From: Dipteris shenzhenensis
Lineage: Eukaryota > Polypodiophyta > Polypodiopsida > Gleicheniales
Reading direction: 5' to 3' (one strand)
DNA: 64,000 nt
Assembly: GCA_047967505.1 (NCBI GenBank)
Contig: CM106538.1
The notes under the pieces were generated by a model. That model had not been told where the DNA came from and did not search any database. It was given only the letters and a program-made list of their open reading frames with translations. This document shows, in pieces, positions 47,201-58,229 of this stretch. Positions within the stretch are counted from its first letter, which is position 1, and every line of letters begins with the position of its first letter. Made by a program: the position numbers and the translations under genes.

Positions 47201-48980
47201 CTCAAGATGGCTCAAAAAAACTCCTAAAAAAGAGGTGGAAAAAATCCAAGGTCGAGGTTGAGGCTGAAAATGCCATCTCAACCACGGTTGAGTTTGAGGC
47301 TGAAAAAAATCAAGTTTGGGCTGATAAAGGCCATCTCAACCCTGTAGAGGACTCTGAGAAGGCCTTTCCATTTTCCATCTATACGTTGAGAAGTTAACAT
47401 ATGCTCAGTCGCTTGTGAATCTATACTGTAATTATTATTTGCAACGTTCAAATGTTCACGACTGTCTTGAAGATAAATGCATCATGATCATCCTCTTTTT
47501 TATGATATTGCTTTCAGAAAGGTTATTCTAAATCTTTTTAAATTTATCATCACTAGTTTTCCTTCATCTATCAGCTACATTCCTTTGTTCTATGCCAGAT
47601 TTTGCAAACGCAGAAGAGCAATTCGCCTCAGTTCATTACCGATCATTTCCCTCATGTCAGTGCTTTGACTTTTATATTGATGAGTCTGACTTAATTTGTT
47701 CATTTACCTCTTTCTTCCCTTTGCTTTTGCAGCAAATGCTTGTCAAGATGCTCTTAATGATCCTACAAATATTGTTCTTTCACTAGTAACTGTCCACAAA
47801 CCACAATCGTAAGGAGCCTTGAGAAGAGTCTAGATAGACTGAAGACATTTTGAAGGACTTGGAGGTGCCCTTTAGGAATGTTGTTTCATCATTGGTGTAT
47901 GAGGCATGATGGGAATTGGACTACTTCTGGAGTTTGGATCTTTTACTTCCATGGGTTGCTTTGGTCTCTGTGCAGCCAGAGTAGCTTTTTGAGTCACTCT
48001 TTTTTGCAAAAGAGGATAAAAATCATTTACATAAAATGTCTTTCTTATAGGACTCTATACAAAACACCCTGGTCCACAAATCCTAGTATTGCCTTGTCCA
48101 TGAATTACCTGGCACGGCTGTATTGTGTCTGCTAATTGTATTAGCATGGGAAGGAAAGAACAGAAGATTCTGTCTCTGTCCCTGTAAAGTGTTTCCTGAA
48201 AGACAAGAGTGACTTCCATGGGACCTTCAATATCATTGACCATGTCCTGGATCCACTGCTTTTCAAGAGACACAAAAGACCATGGATCTGTTTCATTATT
48301 TCACCAAGAACAAACCACGTCAGGTCATGAACACAGTAACAAAAGGAGACATTATAAAAATTTACCATTACATATCTAGAAGAACGAAGAAGACGTTACT
48401 TTAGCCAAAGTCTAAAATTTCTACCTAGAAGCATATTCAATCCATTATGATCAAGCAAGGACTTAAGTTTCATCTCAAAAACTACCCTCCTGGACCATGA
48501 ATTCATCATTACAAAAAATTAGATTGTGTATCATGCATTTGAACAACCCCATGCTACTTGTTTGAAGGTGCAATTCTCAAACTCGTCAATACTGATCGAG
48601 AAATCTGGCAAGGATTGGAGCTCATGTAGAACATCTTCCAGAGAGCTTTGGTCAGCTTCTGGGTGTGTGATTTCAATAAAGTCAATGGAAATGCAACGTT
48701 CTGCTGCTTCCTGCCAGAATAATCACAACACCCCTTACTTCGAAGCATGTGTGCCTCTTCAAGAGACCAAAAATTTGAAGCTTTCTGCCATCATTCTCAT
48801 ATGATTCCACAAAATAAATATAACAAAACTTTATAGATTCACTTACCAACAACATGAATCTGCATGATGTAATATTTTCCTTGAAATGGCCACTAAGCAT
48901 AACCAACTTTTTGTGTTCATGCTGAGGACCCCAGGATATTATTCCATCTTGCTGTCTGAGTATGGCTCCAAGGCTTGACA
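44269..48980 (-). CDS. Multi-exon gene of unrecognised family, 5' end not found
   Basis: Eight minus-strand exons join in phase: 48980-48847, 48710-48548, 48287-48109, 46113-45855, 45765-45676, 45355-45246, 45114-45007, 44697-44269. All introns have GT/AG; the donors at 48547, 45854 and 45006 are weak (GTTG). The protein reads SLGAILRQQDGIISW, HKKLVMLSGHFKENITSC, EAAERCISIDFIEITHPEAD, LPDFSISIDEFENCTFKQ, DPWSFVSLEKQWIQDMVND, ADTIQPCQTCRCHGALLDTS, FCPLTGQELVQNDI, EGLLFGDPFNVVPSSEIAW, FMMEKSFPCYYLLLPVQNG, then SEEVLNILPLPAIN and a Thr/Lys/Pro-rich tail of ~140 residues. A CRCHG cysteine motif joins exons 3 and 4 exactly. Alternating sheet-like hydrophobic segments in exons 1-2 suggest a folded domain, possibly Rossmann-like, but this is inference. 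Intron 3 is 2.0 kb. At least 470 residues are present. A possible further 5' exon lies near 49356-49215. Confidence 0.7.
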
Positions 48981-49214
48981 CTGAGAGCCAGATTACAATG
49001 CCTTATGTAAGCATATTTGCAAGCAGTTTGACAGTCATTGAGCTGGGCCTATTTTATTCTATAAGAAATCTATATTTCTGTCAATAATTCTTATCCAAAA
49101 CGTTATCCATCTATCACCTATTCTCAAACCACAAGCTTAGAAAAAAAATAATGTAATAATCTGTGAATAAATATAGTAGATGTTTGGAATTCCTATTTGC
49201 ATACATCATAACTA

Positions 49215-49356
49215 AGAATAGTTTGGCATTAGCCTTGATGACAATTTGGCATCCTTTGAGAAGGATTGTGATCTTGTATTCCCAACTGTTACAACAAAAT
49301 TCAATTACAGCAGTAGAGCCCACACAGGTATCCGAGACCTCGTCTCCTCCCGGCAA
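49215..49356 (-). CDS. Possible upstream exon of the 44.3-49 kb gene
   Basis: The minus-strand frame contains SDTCVGSTAVIEFCCNSWEY and KITILLKGCQIVIKANAKLF, which reads like structured protein and lies 235 bp upstream of the first supported exon. Splice boundaries with a phase matching exon 48980-48847 could not be fixed, so it is not included in that model. Confidence 0.35.
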
Positions 49357-49629
49357 TCTTCACCTTGCACAGTGCATACGTGCTTGAACGAAGACTAATC
49401 AGCTTGATTACACAACACTTGCTATATTTCTTCAATGTGATGTAAACGTGCACCCACGAACCCCTAGAAGGTTCCATGCTAATCCTAGTCACTTGCTAGG
49501 TACTAACAGTCCCTTTTGGGTCTTCACATTAATTGTTAGCCAGCCCTTGGTCTCTAGGCACATGCCCTAGGCATACGACTAACAAATTAACCCAAATTAA
49601 TGCCAATAAGATCCATTGAATTTTCTTGT

Positions 49630-51500
49630 CGTCTCAAAACCCATCATCAAAGACCTTGACAAAGAACTCCTTAACCGAAACTATTTCAACGCAACATACT
49701 AACCAACTATTTACATTTATGTACATTACCAGCCGCCTCTCTAGATTTTCTATCACCGATCCATCTGAGGTCTTATTACATTCCAAATTGGGACGTAGCA
49801 TTCCTTCCCGCTTCAGGAACAACATCTTCGATGATAAAGTTTGGGAATGCTCTCCGTAGATCTCATAAACAGATTCTCTAGTAGCCTCTATCATTATAGG
49901 CGAATTCTAGTAATGGCAACCATTTGTTCCAAGAGCTTTGCATTAAAGAAACATATGTCTCAACATATCTCCTAGAGTTCGGTTCACTCTTTCCACCTGA
50001 CCATTCGTTTCAAAATGATCCCCACTACTCATTCCCCAAATTAGTCCTATGAGCATCAACTACAGCAGTCCAATTGTATCACTGTCCAACATTTTGGTAA
50101 TCCATATAGACGAAATGTGTTACTTTAAAACGAATCCGCTACTTGCGGGTACTTAACGAACTCTTTAGTCAGAATGAAGTGAGCCATCTTGGTAAGACAG
50201 TCAACAACCACAAGGATAGAATCATTCCCACATTGTATATGTGGCAGATCAGCTATAAAGTCCATGGAAATGCTCTCCCATCTAGCTAGTGGTATTTCCA
50301 ATGGCTATAAAGGGCCAGCTGCTTTCACCCGTTCTGCCTTACTCACCTGGCAGGAAAAAAATTGTGTGACACGTTCATGAATATGCTTTTTCATTTTGGC
50401 TTAAGAAACCACCGTTGTCTTTTTGACATGTCCCTCACATGGGCTATCATGGCACCAATGGATGATCTTCTGCAGGAGATCATTCCGATTAGATACTACC
50501 ACCTTGCCATTTCTTTTAAGCATACCATCATCTCTTGCATCCGCACGGCCTCCCCTAGTTGCATGGTCATCTATGACCCAAGGTTTTATCACAATAGCCT
50601 TAGGCCTTTGGCTTTGGACATACTCCTCGACTTTCTCAGTTTCCTTGATCTCAGTCATCATTAGAGTGCTTTCTAATACTATAAAAGTCATATTATGCAT
50701 AATGCGTGACAACACATTAACAACTTTATTATCCCTTCCTCTTCGGTACCGAATCTTCATATGGAATCCCTGCATTAGTTCTTCCCATCTCGCTTGGGGC
50801 GTATCGTGATCGACATTGATATAAAACTCTGCACCATATAAATAATGTCTCCAATCATGGATCACGACAGCAAACAATTCTCGCTCATGAGTTGGCCAAT
50901 TTTCCAAGGAGTTGAAAGCTGCTTGCTTTCAAAGGCAACTAGCCTCCCTTCTTGTAACAGAACCGCTCCTGCTGTAATGCCATTCGGTTACTAGGAAAAT
51001 TCAATTCTAGGGATCAACAAGATTTAACATGGGTCCATGAGCCATTATCAAAGGTCTCTTATTGATTCTTTCTCCCAAACATAAAGTATCTTATCTGAGG
51101 TCAACAGAGAGACAGTATCACAATACGCTCTGATACGTCTCCTATGGAACTGAAAAAATCCTAAGAATGGCCACAAAGCTGTCATATTCTTAAAGTATTG
51201 GCCACACTAAAATTGCAGCCACCTTCTTTGGATTCATTTAAACCCCATTAAGAGTTATTATGAAACCAAGATACTATAGCTTAACCATGCACTGTACGTT
51301 TTCCTTTTATTTACATAGAGGCTAGCTTGTGTCAAAATATTGAACACTTTTCTCAAATGTTCTTTATGTTCAGAAATAATTTTATTGTAAACTAATATAT
51401 CATCAATAAAATGTACTATTAACTTTTTGACATACAGACATAGTAAAATCATTTATCAGCATGACATATGTAGTTAAAAAGTAACTTGCCCCATCATCTT
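49630..51500 (-). pseudogene. Ty3/gypsy pol fragment: RT end, RNase H, integrase
   Basis: Minus strand, left of about 51500: the catalytic RT box survives as HFIDDILVYNK with SEHKEHLRKVFNIL (51452-51258). RNase H follows: GITAGAVLLQEGRLVAFESK and NWPTHERELFAVVIHDWRHY with NVLSRI (about 50960-50690). Integrase follows with a zinc-finger-like part and ARWESISMDFIADLPHIQCG, DSILVVVDCLTKMAHFILTK (about 50290-50160), ending near 49630. Numerous stops and frameshifts. The order and motifs are those of a chromovirus-like Gypsy pol. Confidence 0.82.
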
Positions 51501-51889
51501 TATCAATTTCATTCCAGCGAAATCCGAATGCCCCATTGATAAATTATTATCATGTGCATTCTTAAGCTTTTTAGAAACGGAAACACATAGTAAAGCACTT
51601 TTCAACCTAAGAGAAGTTCCCGCTTGCTGATTCTGAAGGTTCTCAGCCTTGGGATTTTCAGATCGCATTCTAAGAATACCATTTCAGCCATGCGACAACT
51701 CTTATTCTTCGACAGTCCTTCCATGAATGTAGCTGTAGGTATCCAAAAAAGAGTCCTTGCTTTCTCTTTTTGCTCAAAAGTCAAGGAGGACTTCGAAGAA
51801 GGCCCGGCTGCCATAGGGGATACTTTTTTTTTCACCCCTATGATGGTACTTGGTTGCGATAAACTACTAGTTATCCTAGCCTACTTTGC

Positions 51890-52260
51890 TTGATTATTGG
51901 GTACAAACATTTTCTCGAAAGTCGACTTTTTATGCCCTCCTTGCTGTACATTCTCCAACTTAACGATAAAAATACCAAAGAGTGTCGGTGAGAGGGGGCA
52001 ACCTTGTTTAATCCCTATGTCACTTCTTATTACAGCTTTCCCTTGGAGCATGACCCGTCCACTAGCAGCTGTGCTAACTCAGCATAGTACCTTCTTATAG
52101 AGCTTCTATGAGTTCTTGAGTTTTTCCAGTCTTTCCCATGACCTCTTACACACACTGTTTCAAAGGCTTTCCTGAAATCTATGAAGCAGCAGTCGATAGC
52201 CTACCTTTGACTGCTTCAGTTGCAGCCCTTATAGCAACCAGATGATCAACCGTTTGAGTG
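51890..52260 (-). pseudogene. LINE reverse transcriptase fragment
   Basis: Minus strand: FRKAFETV followed by GKTGKTQELIEAL and, near 52020-51950, DIGIKQGCPLSPTLFGIFI, the finger/palm block of non-LTR reverse transcriptases. It is the same type as the LINE in the receptor kinase intron. Stops interrupt it. It ends where Gypsy-related sequence begins. Confidence 0.7.
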
Positions 52261-53200
52261 TTTGGGGCAAAACATTGCTTGGGATGGCGCCTCACTCAAA
52301 AAATGCAGAGTTGGCTTTTCAGTCAACGGAGCAGAGTCCTATTTCTATAAAACCCCTCATTCTAGGATATTCAGCAGTCCCTTTGGCTCCCCCTCCTTGA
52401 ATAGGAGCCTCTGCCATGACAGCAGCAGCCCCTTCAGTGGTGGCTCCACCTCCAACAGCATGCCCCAGTGCAGTAGCAACACCCCAGCAGCATTAGTGGC
52501 AGCACCTTTAGCCACAATAGATGCAGTCCACACAGCAGCTCTAGATAGCCCTGCACCAGGCCTAGTAGTATCCCATGCAGCTCTCTCAGCATCAGCGCAC
52601 ACCATAGCTGCCAAGGAATCATACCAATAATGGGGAGAGATCAGCCATAGCCTCTACAATGCAGTCTCTCAGCCAGAGCCTCGGCCACGGATGGCTTCAC
52701 AGTCTCAGCATGGCCCTTGCAGATAAGCCCTCTTCAAGGAGGAAGACTCATATGTATTACTGCTGATTGCCAAACAGAAGGCAATGAAGTTACTAGGTAG
52801 CATATATCATGATGTCCACAGCAATGAACTATCAGAAAATCATGGTAAGCAGCCTAATTGGAAAAGCTATATGGAACTATCCTTAGCAGAAAATCAGCAA
52901 ATGGGCGGTCTTCTGCTGACTTCTGGACTGCTGGATCTGTCCTGCTGTGTTGCTGATGTGGTAGCACGTGAAAGGAGTACGACATGGGCTGTGGATGCCC
53001 CTGATAGTTGCCTTATTTCAATGACGGGTGTATCTTTTGTAAAAGATGAAGCTGTATTATAGAATACGAGTTTAAAGATATCAAATTAGTAGACTGTGTG
53101 TACCATTGTGCGCATGCCATCAATAGTCAGCATGATTTGTATTTGAGTCATTTTCATTGGGTGCATCATATGAAGGCCTGTGAATATGTCTCATTAAATC
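52261..53200. other. No recognised gene; low-complexity Ala/Ser frames
   Basis: The more GC-rich part at 52380-52610 is dominated by GCAGC-type repeats giving Ala/Ser-rich frames on both strands (122 codons plus, 85 minus). I see no domain. Confidence 0.35.
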
Positions 53201-53579
53201 TGTCTTCTAAGCTTAAAAGAACACGAAGTAGCAATGTATACTTGCTTATGTTATTCTGAAAATTGTTGCTCCCGCTCCAAGACAGAAGTATTCCACCTTG
53301 TAGTAGCAAATATGGGAGTCCTGAATGAAGATGGACAAGATGCTATTACCTGTTCAGGAGCAAATATGGAGTCATGAGTGAAGACCGAGTATTACCTGTA
53401 CAGGAGACTATGCTTATTGGAGGAAAATCACGTTGTTCTTCTACTGCCAGCTATTGGAAAATGGCAACGAAAATATGGGCTGGTCTGAGAAATTGGTATG
53501 TTTAGCTTATGTGGAGGTCATGCAATGTTTTTCTATACAATCATTCACACCATTACACAGGTTCCAGGAATGAAGATCC

Positions 53580-53730
53580 TGATGGAAGATTACATGGAAT
53601 TCACAATCCACAGCAAATCATTCCATGTAACAGTATTCAATAATTTGATGGCAGTCCCATGAAATTAAAGTTGCAAAGAGAATCTAATGGAGCAAACGAG
53701 TTGGGAATACAGCTTGTTTCTTTACAATGG
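53580..53730 (+). pseudogene. Possible host exon interrupted by the Gypsy element
   Basis: After an AG at about 53558-53559 a plus-strand frame contains DGRLHGIHNPQQIIPC, one stop, then LKLQRESNGANELGIQLVSL and QW up to the target site. Removing the element and one target copy lets the frame continue into 60071-60220 (CLSCHFIARHTNVGGSGPLL, then KRSHSLLAVHKAL, stop). The continuity may be chance; no family is recognised. Confidence 0.25.
53726..53730. repeat. Target-site duplication AATGG, left copy
   Basis: AATGG directly abuts the left LTR and is repeated at 60066-60070 right of the other LTR. Five bases is the usual duplication length for Gypsy integrase. Confidence 0.9.
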
Positions 53731-53976
53731 TGTAAACTACTCGGTGCTTTCTATCAATTCAGACAACGGATTTTGCAGAGGCGTTTGAATGAGATGATTG
53801 CCAGTTGCCAAACACATATACTTGAACTTAAGAGTTTGCAATTAAGCTGGAATTAAGACTTATACAGCTTAAACACAAAGTGACATCATTGGAAAATGCA
53901 ATATGATTGAGGGGCCAAGACGCCCCCCCCCCCTTATCCAGGCTCACTTTATTCTTGAAAATGGAGATACAAGACC

Positions 53977-54426
53977 AAGGTGCAATGCACCTTCCAAACT
54001 GATGAACTCAGTGAAAACCTAGGACCTAGATACAAGACTCAAGAGCATATGTGCAAGGTAGACAACAAAAAGGAGGACTTCAAGATCAGGTTTCAACTCT
54101 TGGCTTGCCCAATCCACAGGGAAGAAGCCTGCAACAATCACCACTTACATCCAACATTAAAGACAAGCACTAGTTTCTAGAAAGATAGTAGAAACAACAT
54201 GAAGGTGCAATGCACCTTCCAAACTGATGAACTCAGTGAAAACCTAGGACCTAGATACAAGACTCAAGAGCATATGTGCAAGGTAGACAACAAAAAGGAG
54301 GACTTCAAGATCAGGTTTCAACTCTTGGCTTGCCCAATCCACAAGGAAGAAGCCTGCAACAATCACCACTTACATTTAACATTAAAGACAAGCACTAGTT
54401 TCTAGAAAGATAGTAGAAACAACATG
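53977..54426. repeat. 225-bp tandem duplication inside the left LTR
   Basis: Two copies start AAGGTGCAATGCACCTTCC and end AGAAACAACATG. They differ by few bases (for example CCACAGGG versus CCACAAGG). The right LTR has a single copy. Confidence 0.92.
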
Positions 54427-55057
54427 AAATAGTGCTGTAAATGAGATAAACTTGACAATACAGGCTCCCTTCGTGACTTGACCCTTTTGTAGATGAAGTC
54501 CTTGATGCCTCTGAAGTTACCTTGGGTGAGGAGAGTGTGGAAATGGGGCTGGAATGAGAACAGCTTAGAAAAACAGCCTGTAGGCTAGAGAGAGAAAGCT
54601 TTTATGGAGTGATAGCTGTAGAGAGAGAGTGCCAATGATGATCCCAAGGGAGGGGATGCAAGAGAGGAGCTGCTGCTGTTGCAGAGGTGCATAGAAAGGC
54701 AGATTTCTGCAAGGGAAATGGGCTGGAACAGTAGAGAGAGAAATTCTGCAGTAGAGAGAGAAAGACTGCAGCAGGAGAGAGAAAGGGGCTGTGGCTGCTC
54801 CAGGCTAGGAGAAGGAGAGAGGATGCTGCTACTGTTCCAGAAGAGCTGAGAGGGGGCAGATTTCTGGAGAGGAGGGGCTGGAACTGTAGAGAGAGAATGT
54901 GCTGTTGTAGAGAGAGAAAGTGCTCCTGAGGTGAGAGAATGGCCTGGGGAGAAGCTGGCTGCACCCAAGGAGCTGGAGAGGTTCTGCTGCATCACCCAAA
55001 AGGAGGGAGAAGAAAAGTGACGAATTTTTCATGTGAGGAATGAAGGGGAGAGGCCTT

Positions 55058-55066
55058 CTTTTATAG
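55058..55066 (-). promoter_or_regulatory. LTR promoter TATA box (left LTR)
   Basis: CTATAAAAG on the minus strand, in the orientation of the element. It is conserved at 59346-59338 in the 5' LTR, where it would drive the genomic transcript. Confidence 0.6.
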
Positions 55067-55812
55067 GCTCAGCCCGCCCCCCCCGGCCTAGAGTGGAAGG
55101 TGGACACTTGTCCCAGATTTTTGGTGGGCTGCAGTCCCAAAGAGGACAGCCCACAACCTGCCTCAAATCTACCAGATTTGGGGCCAAACACTTGGCCTGC
55201 ATGGCCTGCCACTTGCCAATCATGTTGCCACATGTGTGGGACAGGTGGACTGACCTGCCAGCTCAGATTCCATGTGGCAGTCTGCCGCGTGTCAGCTCCC
55301 ACGTGTCACTCCCAAAAACCCTAAAATTTCAGAGTTGTCAGGATTCAATTCTGATCGTACCCACGGGTTCCTAACAGCTTACGCTATCTATTGACGTACT
55401 CGAAGGTCATAATTGAGCCATACTGAGCTGATTTGTTTGTCGTCTTATCTTGTATCTCCATTACTCTTAGCATGCTGCCAGGGCCACACCCAAAGCTCAA
55501 GGAACATTCTCTTGAATGGTTCCTAGGTCGGTATGCAATTTGTGCATTTGATTGGTCCCATGTTTGGGTACTCAGGTGGGGTGTGGTTTCCAGATGTCCG
55601 TCTCAAAGAGAGGCCATTACTCTTGTGGGTCACTAATGCCCATAACCCCAAGCAAGGGGGTCCACCCTCAAATGCTAGACCTAGTCCCCATTGTCTGTAA
55701 CTGAACAGTAGGAAAACATTTCATTTCTTAATAAGCATACTATTGAAAAACAAAAAGAAATAGTACCAAGCAAGTGGATACATGTTGAAGCAGGATGACA
55801 TTCCTTCGTCTT

Positions 55813-57062
55813 TCATTCGGTTGTCCGCAACTGAAATGCTTCGTCATAAGCATCCAGGATTTCAGGACACTCCTGAAATGTAGCTCTGTCCACCCATTGG
55901 GCATTGGTGGATGGGAGCCCTCTGAACTTCAAAGGGTACATTTTGCGAGTCGTGCCTCGACGTCCCGTAGTGAAGTTATGCAAAATAATTTGCTCTGGGA
56001 TCAACAAGATCTCAATGTCCTCTACTTCAGGTGCATCGTCCAGTGTGGGCTCTTGAGGTGGTTCCCCAATGAAGGGTTTCACCAAGCTTACGTGGAAGAC
56101 ATTGTGGATCTTCCAATGCTCTGGAAGTCGCAAATAAACCTTCGGTAATATGAGCATAGGCCTAGAAAAGACCTTACCTCATGGGCATTCTTCAAGTCAG
56201 GCCACTCTACAATTGTCTGTATCTTGGCTGGGTCCATACGGACACCTTCTCGTGAGATAATGTGACCAAGATAGTGAATCTCAGGAAGAAAGAACTCACT
56301 TTTCTTCTCATTGATGTTAAGAGCATTTTCAGCTAAGATTTGAAATACAATCTTTAGATGTTCCTTATGCTCTTCCTCATTCTTGCTGAAAATGAGGATG
56401 TCATCAAAGAAGACAGCAGTGAACTGTCTATAGTTCCTGAACAACTGTTCCATCAGCCGATTGAACGTGGCTGGGGCATTAGTAAGGCCAACTGGCATTA
56501 CCATATATTCATACAGCCCAAATGTGGTTCGGAAGGCTGTTTTATGAATGTCCTCAGGTACAACTCATACCTGATGGTAGCCACTCTTAAGATCTATGCG
56601 GCTGAAAATTTCAAATCCTCCTAAACGATCAAAGATATCGTCTATACGAGGAATCGGGAAACGATTCTTAACTGTCTGTTTGTTTAAGGCTCTATAGTCT
56701 ATGCACATCCTGAAGGTTTTATCCTTCTTTTGGACTAGTAAGACAGGAGAGCAAAAAGAAGAACTACTCGGTTGGATCAATCCCTTGTCCAAGAGTTCTT
56801 GGACTTGCTTGAAGATTTCATCATGTTGAGATTGACTAACTCTATATGGGGGTCTATTTGGAGGTGAAGACCCTGGAACTATGTCAATTTTGTGATCCTC
56901 TGGTCTCTCAGGAGGGAGGTGACTAGGAAGTTCCTGAGAGAAGCAACTAGAGAATTCCTGAAGGAAATCTAATCTTTCTTTTGTGAGAGGATCTGACTTT
57001 TCTTCACTTAGTTGCTTATCGCGTACAAACACTAGAAAAGAACATACTCCTTTCTTAAGCAA
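55813..57062 (-). pseudogene. Gypsy pol: reverse transcriptase fused to the C-terminal tail by deletion
   Basis: 57062-56565 has [40 protein letters not shown] and [15 protein letters not shown]. After a frame break, 56504-56088 has PVGLTNAPATFNRLMEQLFR, the catalytic box VFFDDILIFSKNEEEHKEH (Y of YVDD replaced by F-F), and GLCSYYRRF near 56140. There the sequence jumps to the post-integrase tail LRLPEHWKIHNVFHVSLVKP in the next frame, ending at 55813. RNase H and integrase are missing. TACCGAAGGTTTAT fits both sides of the junction, so microhomology marks the breakpoint. Confidence 0.9.
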
Positions 57063-57239
57063 ATTGGGAGATCGTGCATGACTCCACTATCGAACAAAAA
57101 CAAAGCGGATTGATCCTTTACCTGACCCCATGTTTTCAACAAACTATGGGTGTCCTTTACAGCTCCCTTTTCTGGAGGTGCTTCCACCTTGTTAACTATC
57201 AAAACTGGCTTTTTGAGGGCTGCTTCTTTGTTGCTGCTG

Positions 57240-57330
57240 TTTTTGGCAGCTTGAGAGCATTCGTAGAAGTTGTGGCCTCGATCGCCACACTTGAAACACC
57301 GCCCTTAGAAGTAATACTTTTGCTTCTGTT
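57240..57330 (-). pseudogene. Gypsy CCHC zinc knuckle of gag
   Basis: Minus strand translation around 57310-57255 gives CFKCGDRGHNFYEC, matching C-x2-C-x4-H-x4-C, the nucleocapsid knuckle. Degraded protease-like sequence with [11 protein letters not shown] follows near 57100-57060. Confidence 0.65.
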
Positions 57331-57448
57331 GTGTAGACAATGAGCTGAAAGTGTGGGCTGCTTTCTTCGAAGGAGGCTGGGCTGACTTTTGCTCTTTTGG
57401 TGCGTCCTTTGCTATCTCCTTACCCTTTTGTTCCTTGGAAAAGGTTCC

Positions 57449-58155
57449 CTAGGACTTCCGCTTGTTGTTGCTGCCATTCCGCTTGTTGGAGAAAGATTGT
57501 TTCTTCTCCACCTTCAAGGCGATGTTGATGGTGTCTTCGAGAGAAGTAGGAGTGGCAATGTCCACCTCATGCTGAACGATATACCGTAGGCCAGCAAAGA
57601 ACTTCCTTTGCTGCTCTTTTTTATCCTTCCTACTGAATGCTTGAACTTTTAACAAAGTATCCCAAAAACGATCAACATACTCACTGACTTTCTCTTCTTG
57701 GCGTTGGCGGAGGATGTCCCACTGCACCATTGTATCTCTCTTAAACACCTTAGGCAGGAAGTGCCTCATCAAGTTCTTCTTGAAGTGCTTCCAGGTGTGG
57801 GCTTGCTGTCCAGTGTTGACCATAGCTACCCACCAGAGTGAAGCACGGTCTTGCATGTGCAGGACGGCAAACCGGATCTTCGCCTTGTCTTCGTACTCGT
57901 CTCCCTCAAAGAAGATGGACTCCGATGACGCCGTCTACCTCGAGGAGGCGAAGAAGAGGATGATCTTCCCTCCTTGTTGGAGTTGGTGTTGTCCGCACGA
58001 CCTCTTCCTTGGGATTGGGGCCCTATGTCATGAGTTTCTGCTTGGCTGCTTTCCAGCACTTGAACTTGTTGAGCAATGTTTGCCAAGAGAGCACTCAACT
58101 CATGCAGGTTAGAACTTAGGAGGAGGGTCAGATCCATTGGCTGCCATGACGACAA
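57449..58155 (-). pseudogene. Gypsy gag (capsid) region
   Basis: 58155-57826 is an N-terminal stretch with ELSALLANIAQQVQVLESSQ and a Ser/Arg-rich linker. After a frame change, 57856-57449 is the retrotransposon gag capsid domain: DRASLWWVAMVNTGQQAHTW, FKKNLMRHFLPKVFKRDTMV, EKVSEYVDRFWDTLLKVQAF and KKEQQRKFFAGLR. It ends in a Lys/Asn-rich segment before the zinc knuckle. Confidence 0.88.
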
Positions 58156-58210
58156 GATGACTCAATGAAGGAGAGACTCAACAAGAGAAAGCACAGAGTA
58201 CAGGACCACT

Positions 58211-58228
58211 GCCTAAGCTCTGATACCA
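58211..58228 (-). other. Gypsy primer-binding site, initiator-Met tRNA
   Basis: Minus strand TGGTATCAGAGCTTAGGC starts one base after the 5' LTR end. It matches the TGGTATCAGAGC form complementary to the 3' end of initiator-Met tRNA and fixes the element's orientation. Confidence 0.9.
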
Positions 58229-58229
58229 A

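Larger units (their letters stand above)
53731..55800 (-). repeat. 3' LTR of the Gypsy element (2070 bp)
   Basis: Same sequence as the right LTR but longer by 234 bp, mainly through a 225-bp tandem duplication (53977-54201 and 54202-54426). It contains GA-rich and CTG/CAG-rich blocks, a poly-C run at 53925-53933, and a minus-strand TATA box at 55066-55058. Open frames inside (136 and 113 codons) are not conserved proteins. Confidence 0.93.

Noticed and set aside
54585-55374. Proteins encoded in the Gypsy LTR (136 and 113 codons)
   Set aside because: They are translations of GA/CTG-rich LTR sequence on both strands, vary between the two LTRs, and match no known protein.
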